NCBI GenBank assembly: GCA_964590495.1
Contig: CAZPWQ010000046.1
Span: forward strand, 1-26,685
Direction of reading: 5' to 3'
Length of the DNA: 26,685 bases
From: CAZPWQ01 sp964590495
GTDB taxonomy: Bacteria > Bacteroidota > Rhodothermia > Balneolales > Balneolaceae
The notes under the pieces are model-generated. The model did not search any database. It saw nothing but the letters and a program-made list of their open reading frames with translations, and had not been told where the DNA came from. Position 1 is the stretch's first letter, and the number at the start of each line of letters is the position of its first letter. Made by a program: the position numbers and the translations under genes. Below, piece after piece: positions 16,391-25,210 of this stretch.

Positions 16391-17026
16391 TCAGTTGTTA
16401 CGCATATCAATTATTTCGGCGCCGTCAGGATAATCAAGAAGAAACATATTTTCCGTGGGTGGAATAAATCTTCCCCCGCTGAAGTTCGTTATCAAAATAT
16501 TATCAGCCGGATCTATGGCCTTTATGCGGCGCGGGACTAAATCTGCGGCCAGATAAATTTCGACTTGTTTGTAAATAGCGAAAGGATCGTCGGAAGCGAG
16601 CGATATGTAGACTTCATCTTCCCGCTCATCCTGTTCCTGTACTGTATATGTAGAGTCAATGCCATTGAGAATCCGTGATGGTGCAAAATCATCTTCTTCA
16701 GGCTCATACTTGCTGATGATAACGCGATTACGATTATCGTCGTAAACCATGGAAGTTTTTCCGTTGACTACAACGGACTGGTGCTGGGTACGAACTTTGT
16801 ACATGCTTTCTCCGACCCAAATTCTTCCTCTCTCAGAGGTTGTATCTTCCGTATATGAATCCACCGACTGGTGTTCAAACTGCCCGCTGAATATCTGACC
16901 GCTCTCAAATTTGTTCCTGAGCTTTTCAAACGGTGTATCCTGTGCCAATGATGTTTCAAAAGTGAAAAGGAAGCATATCGTCAATAAAAGGTAAGGGAAA
17001 TTAACCGTCAAATTCTTCAAGATCAT
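16391..17026 (-). CDS. lolA: Outer-membrane lipoprotein carrier LolA-like protein
   Basis: The 211-residue protein has a signal peptide (hydrophobic 10-26, cleavage near SLA-Q). It then shows the LolA pattern: FEKLRNKFESGQIFSGQFEHQ, the GRIWVGESMYKVRTQHQSVVVNGKTSMVYDDNRNRV strand pair, and PRRIKAIDPADNILITNFSGGRF near the end. LolA is the periplasmic chaperone that carries lipoproteins from LolCDE to the outer membrane. The first 26 bases overlap the end of ftsK. The ftsK-lolA order is one I recall from many bacteria, which supports the call. Similarity is at the fold level, so a LolA-like role other than lipoprotein transport cannot be excluded. Confidence 0.8.
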   Translation of the reverse strand: MILKNLTVNFPYLLLTICFLFTFETSLAQDTPFEKLRNKFESGQIFSGQFEHQSVDSYTEDTTSERGRIWVGESMYKVRTQHQSVVVNGKTSMVYDDNRNRVIISKYEPEEDDFAPSRILNGIDSTYTVQEQDEREDEVYISLASDDPFAIYKQVEIYLAADLVPRRIKAIDPADNILITNFSGGRFIPPTENMFLLDYPDGAEIIDMRNN

Positions 17027-19514
17027 CTAATAATTGTTCTAATTCTTCTTCATCATCGACCAGTACATCGCGGGCGGTGCTGCCCTGGTACGGACCAACT
17101 ACACCGGCATTGAACAGCTGATCGATAATACGTCCGGCACGATTGTACCCTATCTTTAATTTCCGCTGAAGCAGTGATACCGATCCCTGCTGGTGCAGGA
17201 CTATAACTCTGGCTGCCGACTCAAACAGCTCATCTATATCTTCCAGGGGATCAGGTATGTCGCCGTTCGATGATTCATCCTCAATAACAGGTAAGTCATA
17301 CGGTTTATTATATCCCATCTGGTCACCGATGAATTCGGTAATACGCTCCACCTCTTCGGTCGAGACAAAGGCATTCTGTATACGCGTCATGCCGCCGCCG
17401 TTGGTAAACAGCATATCCCCGCGTCCTATAAGCTGGTCGGCTCCGCCCGTATCAAGAATAGTTCTGGAATCTACTTTCGAGGCGACCTGGTAGGCGATAC
17501 GCGCCGGAAAGTTAGCTTTAATAGTGCCTGTTATTACATTGACAGAGGGACGCTGTGTCGCAACAACCAGGTGAATACCCACGGCACGTGCCAGCTGGGC
17601 CAGCCTTGCAATAGGCTCTTCGATCTGTTTACCGGCTGTCATCATAAGATCGGCCAGCTCATCAATCACAACCACGATATAAGGCAGATGCCGGTGGCCG
17701 TCTTTTTCATCCAGCTCTCCGTTATCAAACTTCTTGTTATAAGCTTTGATATCCCTGACTAACCCTTTTTTAAGCAAGTCGTAACGCTGGTCCATCTCTT
17801 TGGTAAGGCTTTCGAGGGTCTCCTGTGCCTTTGAAGTGTCGGTGATAATCGGTTCTTCGGCATCAGGAAGCGTGGCCAGGAAATGTCGCTCAATATTTAC
17901 ATACAGCGACAGCTCAATTTTCTTCGGATCGATCAGCACAAATCTCAGATCATCAGGGTGACATTTATACAGCAGGCACGTAATAATAGTATTGATGCCT
18001 ACCGTCTTACCCGATCCTGTAGCTCCCGCAATCAGAAGGTGAGGCATTTTATTCAGGTCGATCAGAAAAACCTCGTTTTCGATCGTCTTTCCAAAAGCGA
18101 TGGGAAGTTCAGCCTTGCTTTCGACAAACTTCTTGGTATTGATTACCGATTTGATATAAACTGTTTCCCGCTTTCCGTTCGGCACTTCGATACCGACTGC
18201 CGACCTGCCCGGGATCGGTGCTATAATCCGGAGTCCGTGCGCAGCCGTGGCCATTTTAAGATCGTTGGCGTAACTTTCGATCTTGCTGATCTTCACATCG
18301 GGGGCAGGATCCAGCTCATAAAGCGTAACAGTCGGACCGACAATCGCATTAATACTCAGAATTTCAATCTTGTGGCGTTTCAGCTTGTCCAAGATAATCC
18401 GTTTGTTCTCCTTGATCTCCTCCAGGTCGACTTCATTACCTTCGTTCGGCGGAGTATCCAGAATATCAATCGTCGGAAACTTATACTTTATTTCGGGTAC
18501 TTCTTTAGCCTTCTGCTTGTTTTGGCGATCCAGTTCTCTTCTTCCCGCTTCCTCGTCACCTTTGCCCACGTACACCGATATATCGACATCGTCCTCTTCC
18601 TCTTCGGCAACTTTCTGAGTTTCTTTTTTATCTATAATAGCGCGTTGACGCTGATCCAGCGATTTGACCTCTTCCTCCTGTTCCCGGATCCGGCGCTTGT
18701 CTTCTTCCGTCGATTCTTCAACTATTCTATCAATGGACCGCGGTTCCGGTTCATGTTGATATCCCGCCTCTGCCGGTTCCCTGACATCTTCTTTCGCAGT
18801 TTTGGCCATCATCCTCTTCTCAGCCTCCTGCCGGCGTTTAATCTCTTTCTGTTCCTGTCGTTCCTGTTTCCTCTCTTCGCGCCGTTCCTTCCATTCGGCT
18901 ATGGACTCTTTAATATTTGCAATCCAGCTTTTAAACAGGTCTACCGTACGCTGCAGGTCGCGATCGAGCAGGGCCAGCAGCGTAGTTGCCAGGAGTACAA
19001 ACAGGATGATAATAGATCCGATACCGGTAATATTTTCCAGGATTTGTGCCATTGCAATACCGGCGGAACCGTTCCAAACTGAAGAATAGGCATCGTAATG
19101 GTTGTAAAACCATCCCAGAATTGCCGAAAGAAGTACCATACTCCAAATTCCGTATACCGTTGCCCATAGCAGATCGCCGACCTGGCGTCCGCGGAAAATA
19201 AACCAGCCGTAAGCCAGAATAATAATTGGCATTATGATGCTGGTATAACCAAAAAGCTGATGAACAAAGAAGTACGAGAGATAGGCACCTACAACACCCA
19301 GACCATTTTGTATGCGAAGTGCCGGACCCCTGTCCAGTGTAAAGAGGTTATCGGTGGAAAGCGACTGGATCAAAGCATAGTCAGCCGGGTTATACGTGAG
19401 GATACTCAGCCCCAGTAAGGCCGCAATGGCCATAATTAATATACCGAGTATTTCCAGTTTACGGGATTCCGATAACCCACCTAAAAATGTTCCCGACTTG
19501 CTATTCTTTGCCAT
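17001..19514 (-). CDS. ftsK: DNA translocase FtsK
   Basis: The 837-residue protein has four N-terminal membrane helices within about the first 190 residues, a highly charged linker (about 200-345), the alpha/beta motor and a C-terminal winged-helix gamma domain. Walker A is GATGSGKT at about 495-502 and Walker B lies in VVVIDELADLM at about 610-620. ATQRPSVNVITG follows. The gamma domain (about 755-820) includes SVSLLQRKLKIGYNRAGRIIDQL and normally reads KOPS-type sites. FtsK pumps chromosome ends at the septum and activates XerCD at dif. The start overlaps comB by 14 bases and the end overlaps lolA by 26 bases. Highest-certainty gene of the window. Confidence 0.97.
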   Translation of the reverse strand: MAKNSKSGTFLGGLSESRKLEILGILIMAIAALLGLSILTYNPADYALIQSLSTDNLFTLDRGPALRIQNGLGVVGAYLSYFFVHQLFGYTSIIMPIIILAYGWFIFRGRQVGDLLWATVYGIWSMVLLSAILGWFYNHYDAYSSVWNGSAGIAMAQILENITGIGSIIILFVLLATTLLALLDRDLQRTVDLFKSWIANIKESIAEWKERREERKQERQEQKEIKRRQEAEKRMMAKTAKEDVREPAEAGYQHEPEPRSIDRIVEESTEEDKRRIREQEEEVKSLDQRQRAIIDKKETQKVAEEEEDDVDISVYVGKGDEEAGRRELDRQNKQKAKEVPEIKYKFPTIDILDTPPNEGNEVDLEEIKENKRIILDKLKRHKIEILSINAIVGPTVTLYELDPAPDVKISKIESYANDLKMATAAHGLRIIAPIPGRSAVGIEVPNGKRETVYIKSVINTKKFVESKAELPIAFGKTIENEVFLIDLNKMPHLLIAGATGSGKTVGINTIITCLLYKCHPDDLRFVLIDPKKIELSLYVNIERHFLATLPDAEEPIITDTSKAQETLESLTKEMDQRYDLLKKGLVRDIKAYNKKFDNGELDEKDGHRHLPYIVVVIDELADLMMTAGKQIEEPIARLAQLARAVGIHLVVATQRPSVNVITGTIKANFPARIAYQVASKVDSRTILDTGGADQLIGRGDMLFTNGGGMTRIQNAFVSTEEVERITEFIGDQMGYNKPYDLPVIEDESSNGDIPDPLEDIDELFESAARVIVLHQQGSVSLLQRKLKIGYNRAGRIIDQLFNAGVVGPYQGSTARDVLVDDEEELEQLLDDLEEFDG

Positions 19515-20244
19515 AGAAATCTGAAATAATCCCTTCGTCCAATTTAGGTAACACGTTCATGGTATTAACCTGAGAGCAAAATGTTAAATCATCTGTACCA
19601 ATGATATCCTTCAGCCGTCTGGCGTGACTGGATGAACTTATGGTGCTCTCTATATCATCACCAAATTTTTCATAAAGACCAAAAGCAACTTTAATCCCGT
19701 CGCGCGCAGCTTCAGGTAAATTACCGGATGTAAGTTCGTAAATAATGTTACCAGCACAAAGTAAATCTTCAAGCGACAGGTGTCCGCGCCAACCCGCACA
19801 AACCAATACGGCGTCACGGTCACTACTTTGCAGAGCCTGTGCTACGGTCGACAGATTCAAAAAACCGGCAATATAAATTTCATCCGCCAGGTGTGATCGC
19901 TTTATCGCCCTGGTGCCGTTTGTAGTATTCAAAATAATGGTCTTGTTTTTCACTGCTTCGGATGTATATTCGAGAGGCGAATTTCCCAGGTCGCATCCTT
20001 CTATTTTATTTCCATCCTTTTCTCCGCATAACAGATAGCTCGGCGAATCAAGTCCGTGGGCTATCTGGCTGGCCGAGCCCAGATCCGCCACGGGGATAAT
20101 ACCTTTTGCGCCGTTATGCAACGCTGTAATAATAGTTGAACTTGCTCTCAAGACATCGATGATAACGACATCCTTATCCAGAAGATCCTCTTCCTGAAAG
20201 GTCTTTACAGATGCAAACAGATCCAAATTCTCAATATTCATCAT
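19501..20244 (-). CDS. comB: 2-phosphosulfolactate phosphatase (ComB) family protein
   Basis: The 247-residue protein has the ComB signature blocks: VVIIDVLRASSTIITALHNGAK (about 26-47), LLCGEKDGNKIEGCDLGNSPLEY (about 72-94), LNTTNGTRAI (about 105-114) and VLVCAGWRGHLSLEDLLCAG (about 145-164). In archaea and some bacteria this Mg-dependent enzyme dephosphorylates 2-phosphosulfolactate toward coenzyme M or sulfolactate. Other genes for coenzyme M synthesis are absent here, so the physiological substrate is uncertain. It lies between gcvT (32 bases upstream) and ftsK (14-base overlap). Two ATGs in a row make the exact start ambiguous by one codon. Confidence 0.87.
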   Translation of the reverse strand: MMNIENLDLFASVKTFQEEDLLDKDVVIIDVLRASSTIITALHNGAKGIIPVADLGSASQIAHGLDSPSYLLCGEKDGNKIEGCDLGNSPLEYTSEAVKNKTIILNTTNGTRAIKRSHLADEIYIAGFLNLSTVAQALQSSDRDAVLVCAGWRGHLSLEDLLCAGNIIYELTSGNLPEAARDGIKVAFGLYEKFGDDIESTISSSSHARRLKDIIGTDDLTFCSQVNTMNVLPKLDEGIISDFYGKE

Positions 20245-20276
20245 ACTGTTTTGTAACCGAAAACCGGTAGTTTATC

Positions 20277-21377
20277 TTATTTCTTATTTATAAAAGGAGG
20301 ATTCTTTACGACAGCCCCTGCCTTCCTGTTGCGAATTTCGACATAAATGGTATTCCCTTCTTCTACATGCCCGATAGAAACATAGCCCATCCCAATGTTC
20401 TTACCCAGAGTAATGGAACGTGTTCCGCTGGTCACAAAACCAATCTCATTATCATTTTTATCCATAATCTTATAACCGGAACGGGGAATCGAACGCTTTT
20501 CATCAATAATAAAACCGACCAGCTTACGCTTAACCCCCTCCTTTTTAACCTGTTTCAGAGCTTCCCGGCCGATAAACTCCCCCTTGTCGAGCTTTGTCAG
20601 CCAGCCCAGGCGTGCCTCCAGCGGATTGGTATCTTTGCTGATATCATTGCCGTACAGGGCAAAACCCATCTCCAGCCGCAGAGTATCACGGGCACCGAGT
20701 CCGCACGGTACTATCCCAAATTCTCTGCCTGCGTCCATAATAGAAGTCCATATTTCTGCGGGATCAGCCTTGTTTTTATCAAAATATATTTCAAATCCTT
20801 TTTCGCCGGTATAACCCGTACCCGATAAAATGATATCGTCGAACCCGGCCAAATCTCCTTTTTTAAATTTATAAAAACCTATCGATTTCAAATCCACTGT
20901 TGTCAGTTTCTGCAGGGTTTCAATAGATTTCGGCCCCTGGACAGCCAAAAGACAGTAGTCGTCAGATTTATTATTAAGCTCAGCATTGAAATTGTTGTGC
21001 TCCTCAATCCACTCAAGATCCTTTTCAATATTGGATGCATTCACAACCAGCATGTAATGATCCTTCTCCAGCATATAAACAATCAGGTCGTCGACAATGC
21101 CGCCGTCTTCGTAGCACATTGCGGTGTACTGAGCCTGGCCGGGATTTAATTTTGAAGCGTTATTGACAGTCACAAACTGTATCAGATTGAGTGCACCGGG
21201 ACCTTTTATAAAAAACTCGCCCATATGTGAGACATCAAATATTCCAACTGATTCCCGTACGGTATTATGTTCTTTACGGATGCTTTCGTACTGAACGGGC
21301 ATATCGAATCCGCCGAAATCAACCAGCTTTGCACCCGCCTGTTCATGGATATCGTAAAAGGGAGTTTTTTTAACCAT
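20277..21377 (-). CDS. gcvT: Glycine cleavage system aminomethyltransferase T protein
   Basis: I chose ATG at 21377 (MVKKTPFYDIHEQAGAKLVDF), which gives 366 residues, the usual T-protein length (about 364); an in-frame ATG at 21434 would add 19 residues not seen in the family. Visible blocks are GGFDMPVQYESI, SVGIFDVSHMGEF, DGGIVDDLIVYML (the folate/catalytic-Asp region), SGTGYTGEKGFEIYF and PCGLGARDTLRLEMGFALYGND. The C-terminal domain has VGFVTSGTRSITLGKNIGMGYV. It releases ammonia from the H-protein aminomethyl arm and passes the one-carbon unit to tetrahydrofolate. No gcvH or gcvP lies nearby. First gene of the gcvT-comB-ftsK-lolA-flippase block, divergent from mrp. Confidence 0.95.
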   Translation of the reverse strand: MVKKTPFYDIHEQAGAKLVDFGGFDMPVQYESIRKEHNTVRESVGIFDVSHMGEFFIKGPGALNLIQFVTVNNASKLNPGQAQYTAMCYEDGGIVDDLIVYMLEKDHYMLVVNASNIEKDLEWIEEHNNFNAELNNKSDDYCLLAVQGPKSIETLQKLTTVDLKSIGFYKFKKGDLAGFDDIILSGTGYTGEKGFEIYFDKNKADPAEIWTSIMDAGREFGIVPCGLGARDTLRLEMGFALYGNDISKDTNPLEARLGWLTKLDKGEFIGREALKQVKKEGVKRKLVGFIIDEKRSIPRSGYKIMDKNDNEIGFVTSGTRSITLGKNIGMGYVSIGHVEEGNTIYVEIRNRKAGAVVKNPPFINKK

Positions 21378-21534
21378 CGAATTGAATAGTTGAGTTAGAT
21401 GTCTATTCTTTATTTCACTTATGGGTGCCTTCAACAGGATCCGGAATTATTTAAAACAAGGTGAGCAAAATACGCATTTCTCTATAGAATGGTGAATAGG
21501 AATTGGATAGCGGGTACTTTCCCGGTGCGAATCC

Positions 21535-21562
21535 AGTATACAGTATCTAGTATTTAGCATCT
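21535..21562. repeat. Four tandem heptamers in the gcvT-mrp intergenic region
   Basis: Units beginning at 21535, 21542, 21549 and 21556 have the consensus AGTATCT with an exact 7-base period; the last unit is AGCATCT. They sit about 63 bases upstream of the mrp start, in the divergent promoter region of gcvT and mrp. The period is shorter than a helical turn, so a phased binding array is not obvious. Confidence 0.7.
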
Positions 21563-21624
21563 GTTCGGAATTCCTTATCTTATAAGACTGAAAAAACAGT
21601 AAAAACTGAAGACTTACAAAACGC

Positions 21625-22782
21625 ATGTCTATTAACAAGCAGCAAGTTCGAACCGCACTGACACACGTGATGCATCCCGAAATGGAGAAGGATGTGGTCA
21701 CCCTGGATATGATCGAGGATCTGATCGTACAGGATAAATTTATTACGTTTACGATCGACCTTCCGGAGAAAAACGCAAAGCTCGAGGCGCATCTCAAAGA
21801 GAAGTGTGAAGAAGCCGTACGCAAGTTTGTTGCGGAGGATGCCGTACTCGATATCACTACTGCGGTAAATATCTCCAAGTTTAAAAATGATTCCGACACC
21901 GGAGAACCGGCGTTCCCCGGTCAGGGGCACCGAAAGAAACAACAGAAGGAAGAGGAATCTGAAGAGATTTTGTCCGGCGTAAAGAACATCATTGCCGTGG
22001 CTTCGGGTAAAGGAGGAGTTGGCAAATCCACAGTTGCCGTAAATCTTGCCTGCGGACTTGCCCGTACCGGTGCCAAAGTGGGATTGCTCGATACCGATAT
22101 TTACGGGCCGAGTATTCCCACCATGCTCGACACCCATGAGCGCCCCAATATCACCACCCGTAAGAAGCTCATCCCCATGGAGAAATATGGCATACGCTTT
22201 CTTTCGATGGGTCTTCTTGTTGATCCCGACCAGGCAATGATCTGGCGCGGGCCTATGGTAACAAGTGCGGTTAAGCAGTTCATGCAGGATGTAGAGTGGG
22301 GCGAACTCGATTATATGGTGCTCGACCTGCCTCCGGGAACAGGTGATATCCAGCTTACGATTGTACAAACAGTGCCACTGACAGGTGCCGTTATTGTATC
22401 AACGCCCCAGACTGTTGCTCTCGATGACGCCCGGAAAGGAGTGGCGATGTTCAAAAAAGTGAATGTGCCGGTGCTGGGCATGATTGAAAATATGGCGTAT
22501 TTCGTTCCGCCCGACATGCCGGACAAGAAGTATTATATCTTCGGCAAACACGGGGCACGCAATCTGGCGGAACGGATGGGAACCAATTTCCTGGGAGAAA
22601 TCCCACTGGAACAGCAGGTCCGCGAAAGCGGTGACGATGGGAAGCCGATTGTTTTGGGAGATCTGAAATCGAAATCGGCACAGGCTTTTGTGGAGCTGTC
22701 GAATAACGTCATTCAACAGCTGGCTATCCGCAATAAAGAGCAGAAACCGACGGATAAGATCGATATTAAGATCAAGCCTTGA
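21625..22782 (+). CDS. mrp: Mrp/ApbC-family iron-sulfur cluster carrier ATPase
   Basis: The 385-residue protein has an N-terminal MIP18/DUF59 domain (about 1-85), a charged linker, and a Mrp ATPase domain (about 118-370). The deviant P-loop SGKGGVGKS is at 127-135, followed by DTDIYGPSIP, IWRGPMVTSAVKQF, DLPPGTGD and STPQTVALDDARKG. Mrp proteins carry and transfer [4Fe-4S] clusters as dimers. The usual CxxC after ENMAYF is missing: the sequence reads ENMAYFVPPDMPDKKYYIFG. I recall the same replacement in Bacteroidota Mrp proteins, so this may be a lineage trait and the cluster may be held differently. It is transcribed divergently from gcvT. Confidence 0.93.
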   Translation: MSINKQQVRTALTHVMHPEMEKDVVTLDMIEDLIVQDKFITFTIDLPEKNAKLEAHLKEKCEEAVRKFVAEDAVLDITTAVNISKFKNDSDTGEPAFPGQGHRKKQQKEEESEEILSGVKNIIAVASGKGGVGKSTVAVNLACGLARTGAKVGLLDTDIYGPSIPTMLDTHERPNITTRKKLIPMEKYGIRFLSMGLLVDPDQAMIWRGPMVTSAVKQFMQDVEWGELDYMVLDLPPGTGDIQLTIVQTVPLTGAVIVSTPQTVALDDARKGVAMFKKVNVPVLGMIENMAYFVPPDMPDKKYYIFGKHGARNLAERMGTNFLGEIPLEQQVRESGDDGKPIVLGDLKSKSAQAFVELSNNVIQQLAIRNKEQKPTDKIDIKIKP

Positions 22783-22797
22783 TGGAACAATAGAACA

Positions 22798-22824
22798 CGG
22801 ATGATGCGGATATGGCGGATTTGC
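22798..22824. repeat. Three imperfect tandem nonamers (CGGATNNNN)
   Basis: CGGAT recurs at 22798, 22807 and 22816 with a 9-base period just after the mrp stop. Similar CGGAT-rich tracts are ones I recall between genes of Bacteroidota; no function is evident. Confidence 0.55.
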
Positions 22825-22861
22825 GCTGGTGAAGTGTGATTTATGGGATTTTACAGACAAA

Positions 22862-22996
22862 AGCTAGTGTAAATTTGTGTGATATAAGGCAACAAAAAGT
22901 CCCCCTTCGAAGGGGGGTTAGGGGGGATGTCAGAAAAAAGCAGTAGCGTTAAAACGACTCCATTAGTTTATCAAATTAGTAATTATTACACTAGCT
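22862..22996. repeat. REP-like palindrome flanked by an 11-bp inverted repeat
   Basis: AGCTAGTGTAA (22862-22872) and its exact reverse complement TTACACTAGCT (22986-22996) enclose 113 bases. Inside is the perfect 16-bp palindrome CCCCCTTCGAAGGGGG (22901-22916) followed by a G-rich tail (GGTTAGGGGGG), the form of a REP-type element. The whole intergenic stretch 22783-23096 (314 bases) contains no gene. Confidence 0.7.
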
Positions 22997-23096
22997 GTCT
23001 TTTAGATCCTAAAGAACGGGTATATATATTATACTTTAATCTGAAAACGCCGAAGATTAATCAGAGGGAATTCAACACTTCGTGAACAAACCACAC

Positions 23097-23450
23097 ATGA
23101 AATCAATCAACTACGACGGCCGATGTTTTCGGTCGGTCAGTAATACCGGGAATGGCGATGTCGATGATTCTACACTATTCCGATATCACCAGAAGGATAA
23201 TATCGTCTGGGGTACCTACAGCGGTGGCAATATTCGTTTCGGTAATCTGATAGCGGTGACAGATAAAGAAGGCAACCTTGATATGCGTTATCAGCATCTG
23301 AATAAAGATGGTGATTTAATGACCGGCGTATGTTATTCGAAACCGGAAATCATGAATGATGGACGAATACGACTCAAAGAGCAGTGGCAGTGGACCAACG
23401 GGGATCAATCGAAGGGAGAATCGGTGATTGAGGAAGTAAAGAAAAAGTAG
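23097..23450 (+). CDS. Small conserved protein often labelled 'N-acetylglutamate synthase'
   Basis: From ATG at 23097 the protein has 117 residues (MKSINYDGRCFRSVSN...); an in-frame GTG at 23082 would add five residues. It is an all-beta, soluble protein without signal peptide, with a repeated strand pattern (FRYHQKDNIVWGTYSGGNIRFGNLIAV, then NLDMRYQHLNKDGDLMTGVCYSKPEI and RLKEQWQWTNGDQSKGESVIEE). I recall this family as widespread small proteins automatically named N-acetylglutamate synthase; nothing here supports that enzyme, as there is no GNAT or kinase fold. Function unknown. It stands alone between mrp and the LuxR-type regulator. Confidence 0.75.
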   Translation: MKSINYDGRCFRSVSNTGNGDVDDSTLFRYHQKDNIVWGTYSGGNIRFGNLIAVTDKEGNLDMRYQHLNKDGDLMTGVCYSKPEIMNDGRIRLKEQWQWTNGDQSKGESVIEEVKKK

Positions 23451-23533
23451 AATATGAAGAGCAGCATTTGCAGTTCCAGTTTTGGGTGTTAACTTATTCT
23501 ATACAGGGTTGACTGTCATAAAATCACACCATC

Positions 23534-25180
23534 ATGAATCCTGAAAGCAAACTGGAAAAAGGACGGGAGGCCTTCCGTCAGCGGTCGTGGGCAGATGCTT
23601 ATGAACTTCTGCTCTCTGCGGACGGTGAAACTCCGCTAAATCCGGAAAACCTCGAACAACTTGCCAAAGCTGCATATCTGACCGGGAAAATTTCGGACTG
23701 CCATGATCTCTGGGCGCGTGCACATCATGCATATTTGAAAAAAGATAAAACGAATCGCGCCGCTTATTGCGCTTTTTGGCTGGGAATGATTCTGTTTAAT
23801 TACGGAGACAGTGCCCAGGGAGGTGGCTGGATTGCCCGGGCGCGGCGGCTGGTTGATGAAAGCCGGAAGAATTGTGCAGAGCAGGGATTCCTGCTGATAC
23901 CCGGGGCACTGCAGTTTCTGCGAAAAGGCGAACCTGAAAAAGCACAAAACATGTTCAGCCGGGTAGCTGAAATAGGAAAACGATTTAATGATTCAGACCT
24001 GATGACCCTGGGCCGCCTTGGGCACGGACAGTCCCTGATTCATCAGAACGATATTGTTGAAGGTACCACACTGCTCGATGAAGCAATGGTGGCAGTGATA
24101 GCCGAAGAGGTTTCCCCTATCGTATCCGGTATCGTTTACTGTGCCGTAATCGAAACCTGTCAGAAAATTTACGATTTGCAACGTGCGCAGGAATGGACCC
24201 AGGCGCTGGCCCGCTGGTGTGATTCTCAGCCGGACCTTGTACCCTACCGCGGACAATGCCTGGTAAGGCGCGCTGAAATCATGCAGCTGCATGGTCATTG
24301 GATCGATGCCATTAATGAAGCAGAACGTGCCTGTGAATCACTCTCGAAACTCTCGCAGGAATCTGCGGCCGGCGAGGCATATTACCGGCAGGCTGAACTA
24401 TACCGGCTGCAAGGACATTTTTCAAAAGCCGAGGAAGCCTATCGAAAAGCTCATAAACGTAATCGTAAACCACAGCCAGGACTTGCCCTTCTTCGGTTGG
24501 CCCGGGGGGAGAAAAACGCAGCAGCAGCCTCGATCCGGCAGGAAAAAGAGGAGGAACAGGATCAGAGTAGTCGTTCCAGAATAATTCCGGCCTATGTTAA
24601 AATTATGCTTGCCGTTGGTGATATAAAGGCGGCACAGGCCGGGGCAGACGAACTTTCTGAAATAGCAGGGGATCTTCAGGCTCCTTATCTCCAGGCTCTT
24701 GCCGGATACGCTGCAGGAAGTGTACTCCTTGCAAACGGGGAATCCCTGGCTGCCCTCGATAAACTGCGCCATGCCTGTACCATGTTGAACAGCATGGGCG
24801 CCATCTACGAAACAGCACGTACGCGGGTGCTCATAGGCCTGGCCTGCAGAGAACGGGGGGATAAAGACACGGCGGAGATGGAGCTTCAAACAGCGAAAGA
24901 AATGTTTCTACAGCTTGGCGCCGCACCAGACCGACAAAGAGTTGAGACCCTTACTGATGATACTACATCCGAACCCGGTAAAAGCCACGGACTGACTTCG
25001 CGCGAGTTACAGGTCCTGCGTCATCTTGCGACCGGCAAAACCAATAATGCCATCGCTTCCGAACTTTTTATCAGCGAGAGAACAGTAGATCGGCATGTGA
25101 GCAATATCCTGGGTAAACTTGATGTGCCCACACGCGCAGCCGCTACGGCCTATGCCTATGAAAACAATCTTATTAGTTGA
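23534..25180 (+). CDS. TPR-containing LuxR-family transcriptional regulator
   Basis: The 548-residue protein is almost entirely alpha-helical TPR-like repeats from about 5 to 465 (for example AYYRQAELYRLQGHFSKAEEAYRKAH at about 285-310 and ARTRVLIGLACRERGDKDTAE). It ends in a LuxR/FixJ helix-turn-helix at about 482-545 (GLTSRELQVLRHLATGKTNN, then AIASELFISERTVDRHVSNILGKL). It has no AAA/NTPase domain like MalT and no receiver domain, so signalling probably comes through ligand or protein binding to the TPR part. It precedes the hydrolase-fold gene on the same strand, and a perfect palindrome lies between them. The two genes are probably a regulator-target pair. Confidence 0.88.
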   Translation: MNPESKLEKGREAFRQRSWADAYELLLSADGETPLNPENLEQLAKAAYLTGKISDCHDLWARAHHAYLKKDKTNRAAYCAFWLGMILFNYGDSAQGGGWIARARRLVDESRKNCAEQGFLLIPGALQFLRKGEPEKAQNMFSRVAEIGKRFNDSDLMTLGRLGHGQSLIHQNDIVEGTTLLDEAMVAVIAEEVSPIVSGIVYCAVIETCQKIYDLQRAQEWTQALARWCDSQPDLVPYRGQCLVRRAEIMQLHGHWIDAINEAERACESLSKLSQESAAGEAYYRQAELYRLQGHFSKAEEAYRKAHKRNRKPQPGLALLRLARGEKNAAAASIRQEKEEEQDQSSRSRIIPAYVKIMLAVGDIKAAQAGADELSEIAGDLQAPYLQALAGYAAGSVLLANGESLAALDKLRHACTMLNSMGAIYETARTRVLIGLACRERGDKDTAEMELQTAKEMFLQLGAAPDRQRVETLTDDTTSEPGKSHGLTSRELQVLRHLATGKTNNAIASELFISERTVDRHVSNILGKLDVPTRAAATAYAYENNLIS

Positions 25181-25210
25181 GGTATTGTTATTTGTTATTG
25201 GTTTTCGAGG

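Noticed and set aside
17883..19082. Long open frame (399 codons) antisense to ftsK
   Set aside because: It is the mirror of the ftsK linker and motor coding region; its composition follows from the charged ftsK codons, and ftsK is certain.
21580..22368. Long open frame antisense to mrp
   Set aside because: It mirrors the mrp coding region, including the P-loop, and has no independent motif or start context.
23097..23450. N-acetylglutamate synthase function
   Set aside because: The small all-beta protein has no acetyltransferase fold or motifs; the name is a propagated label.
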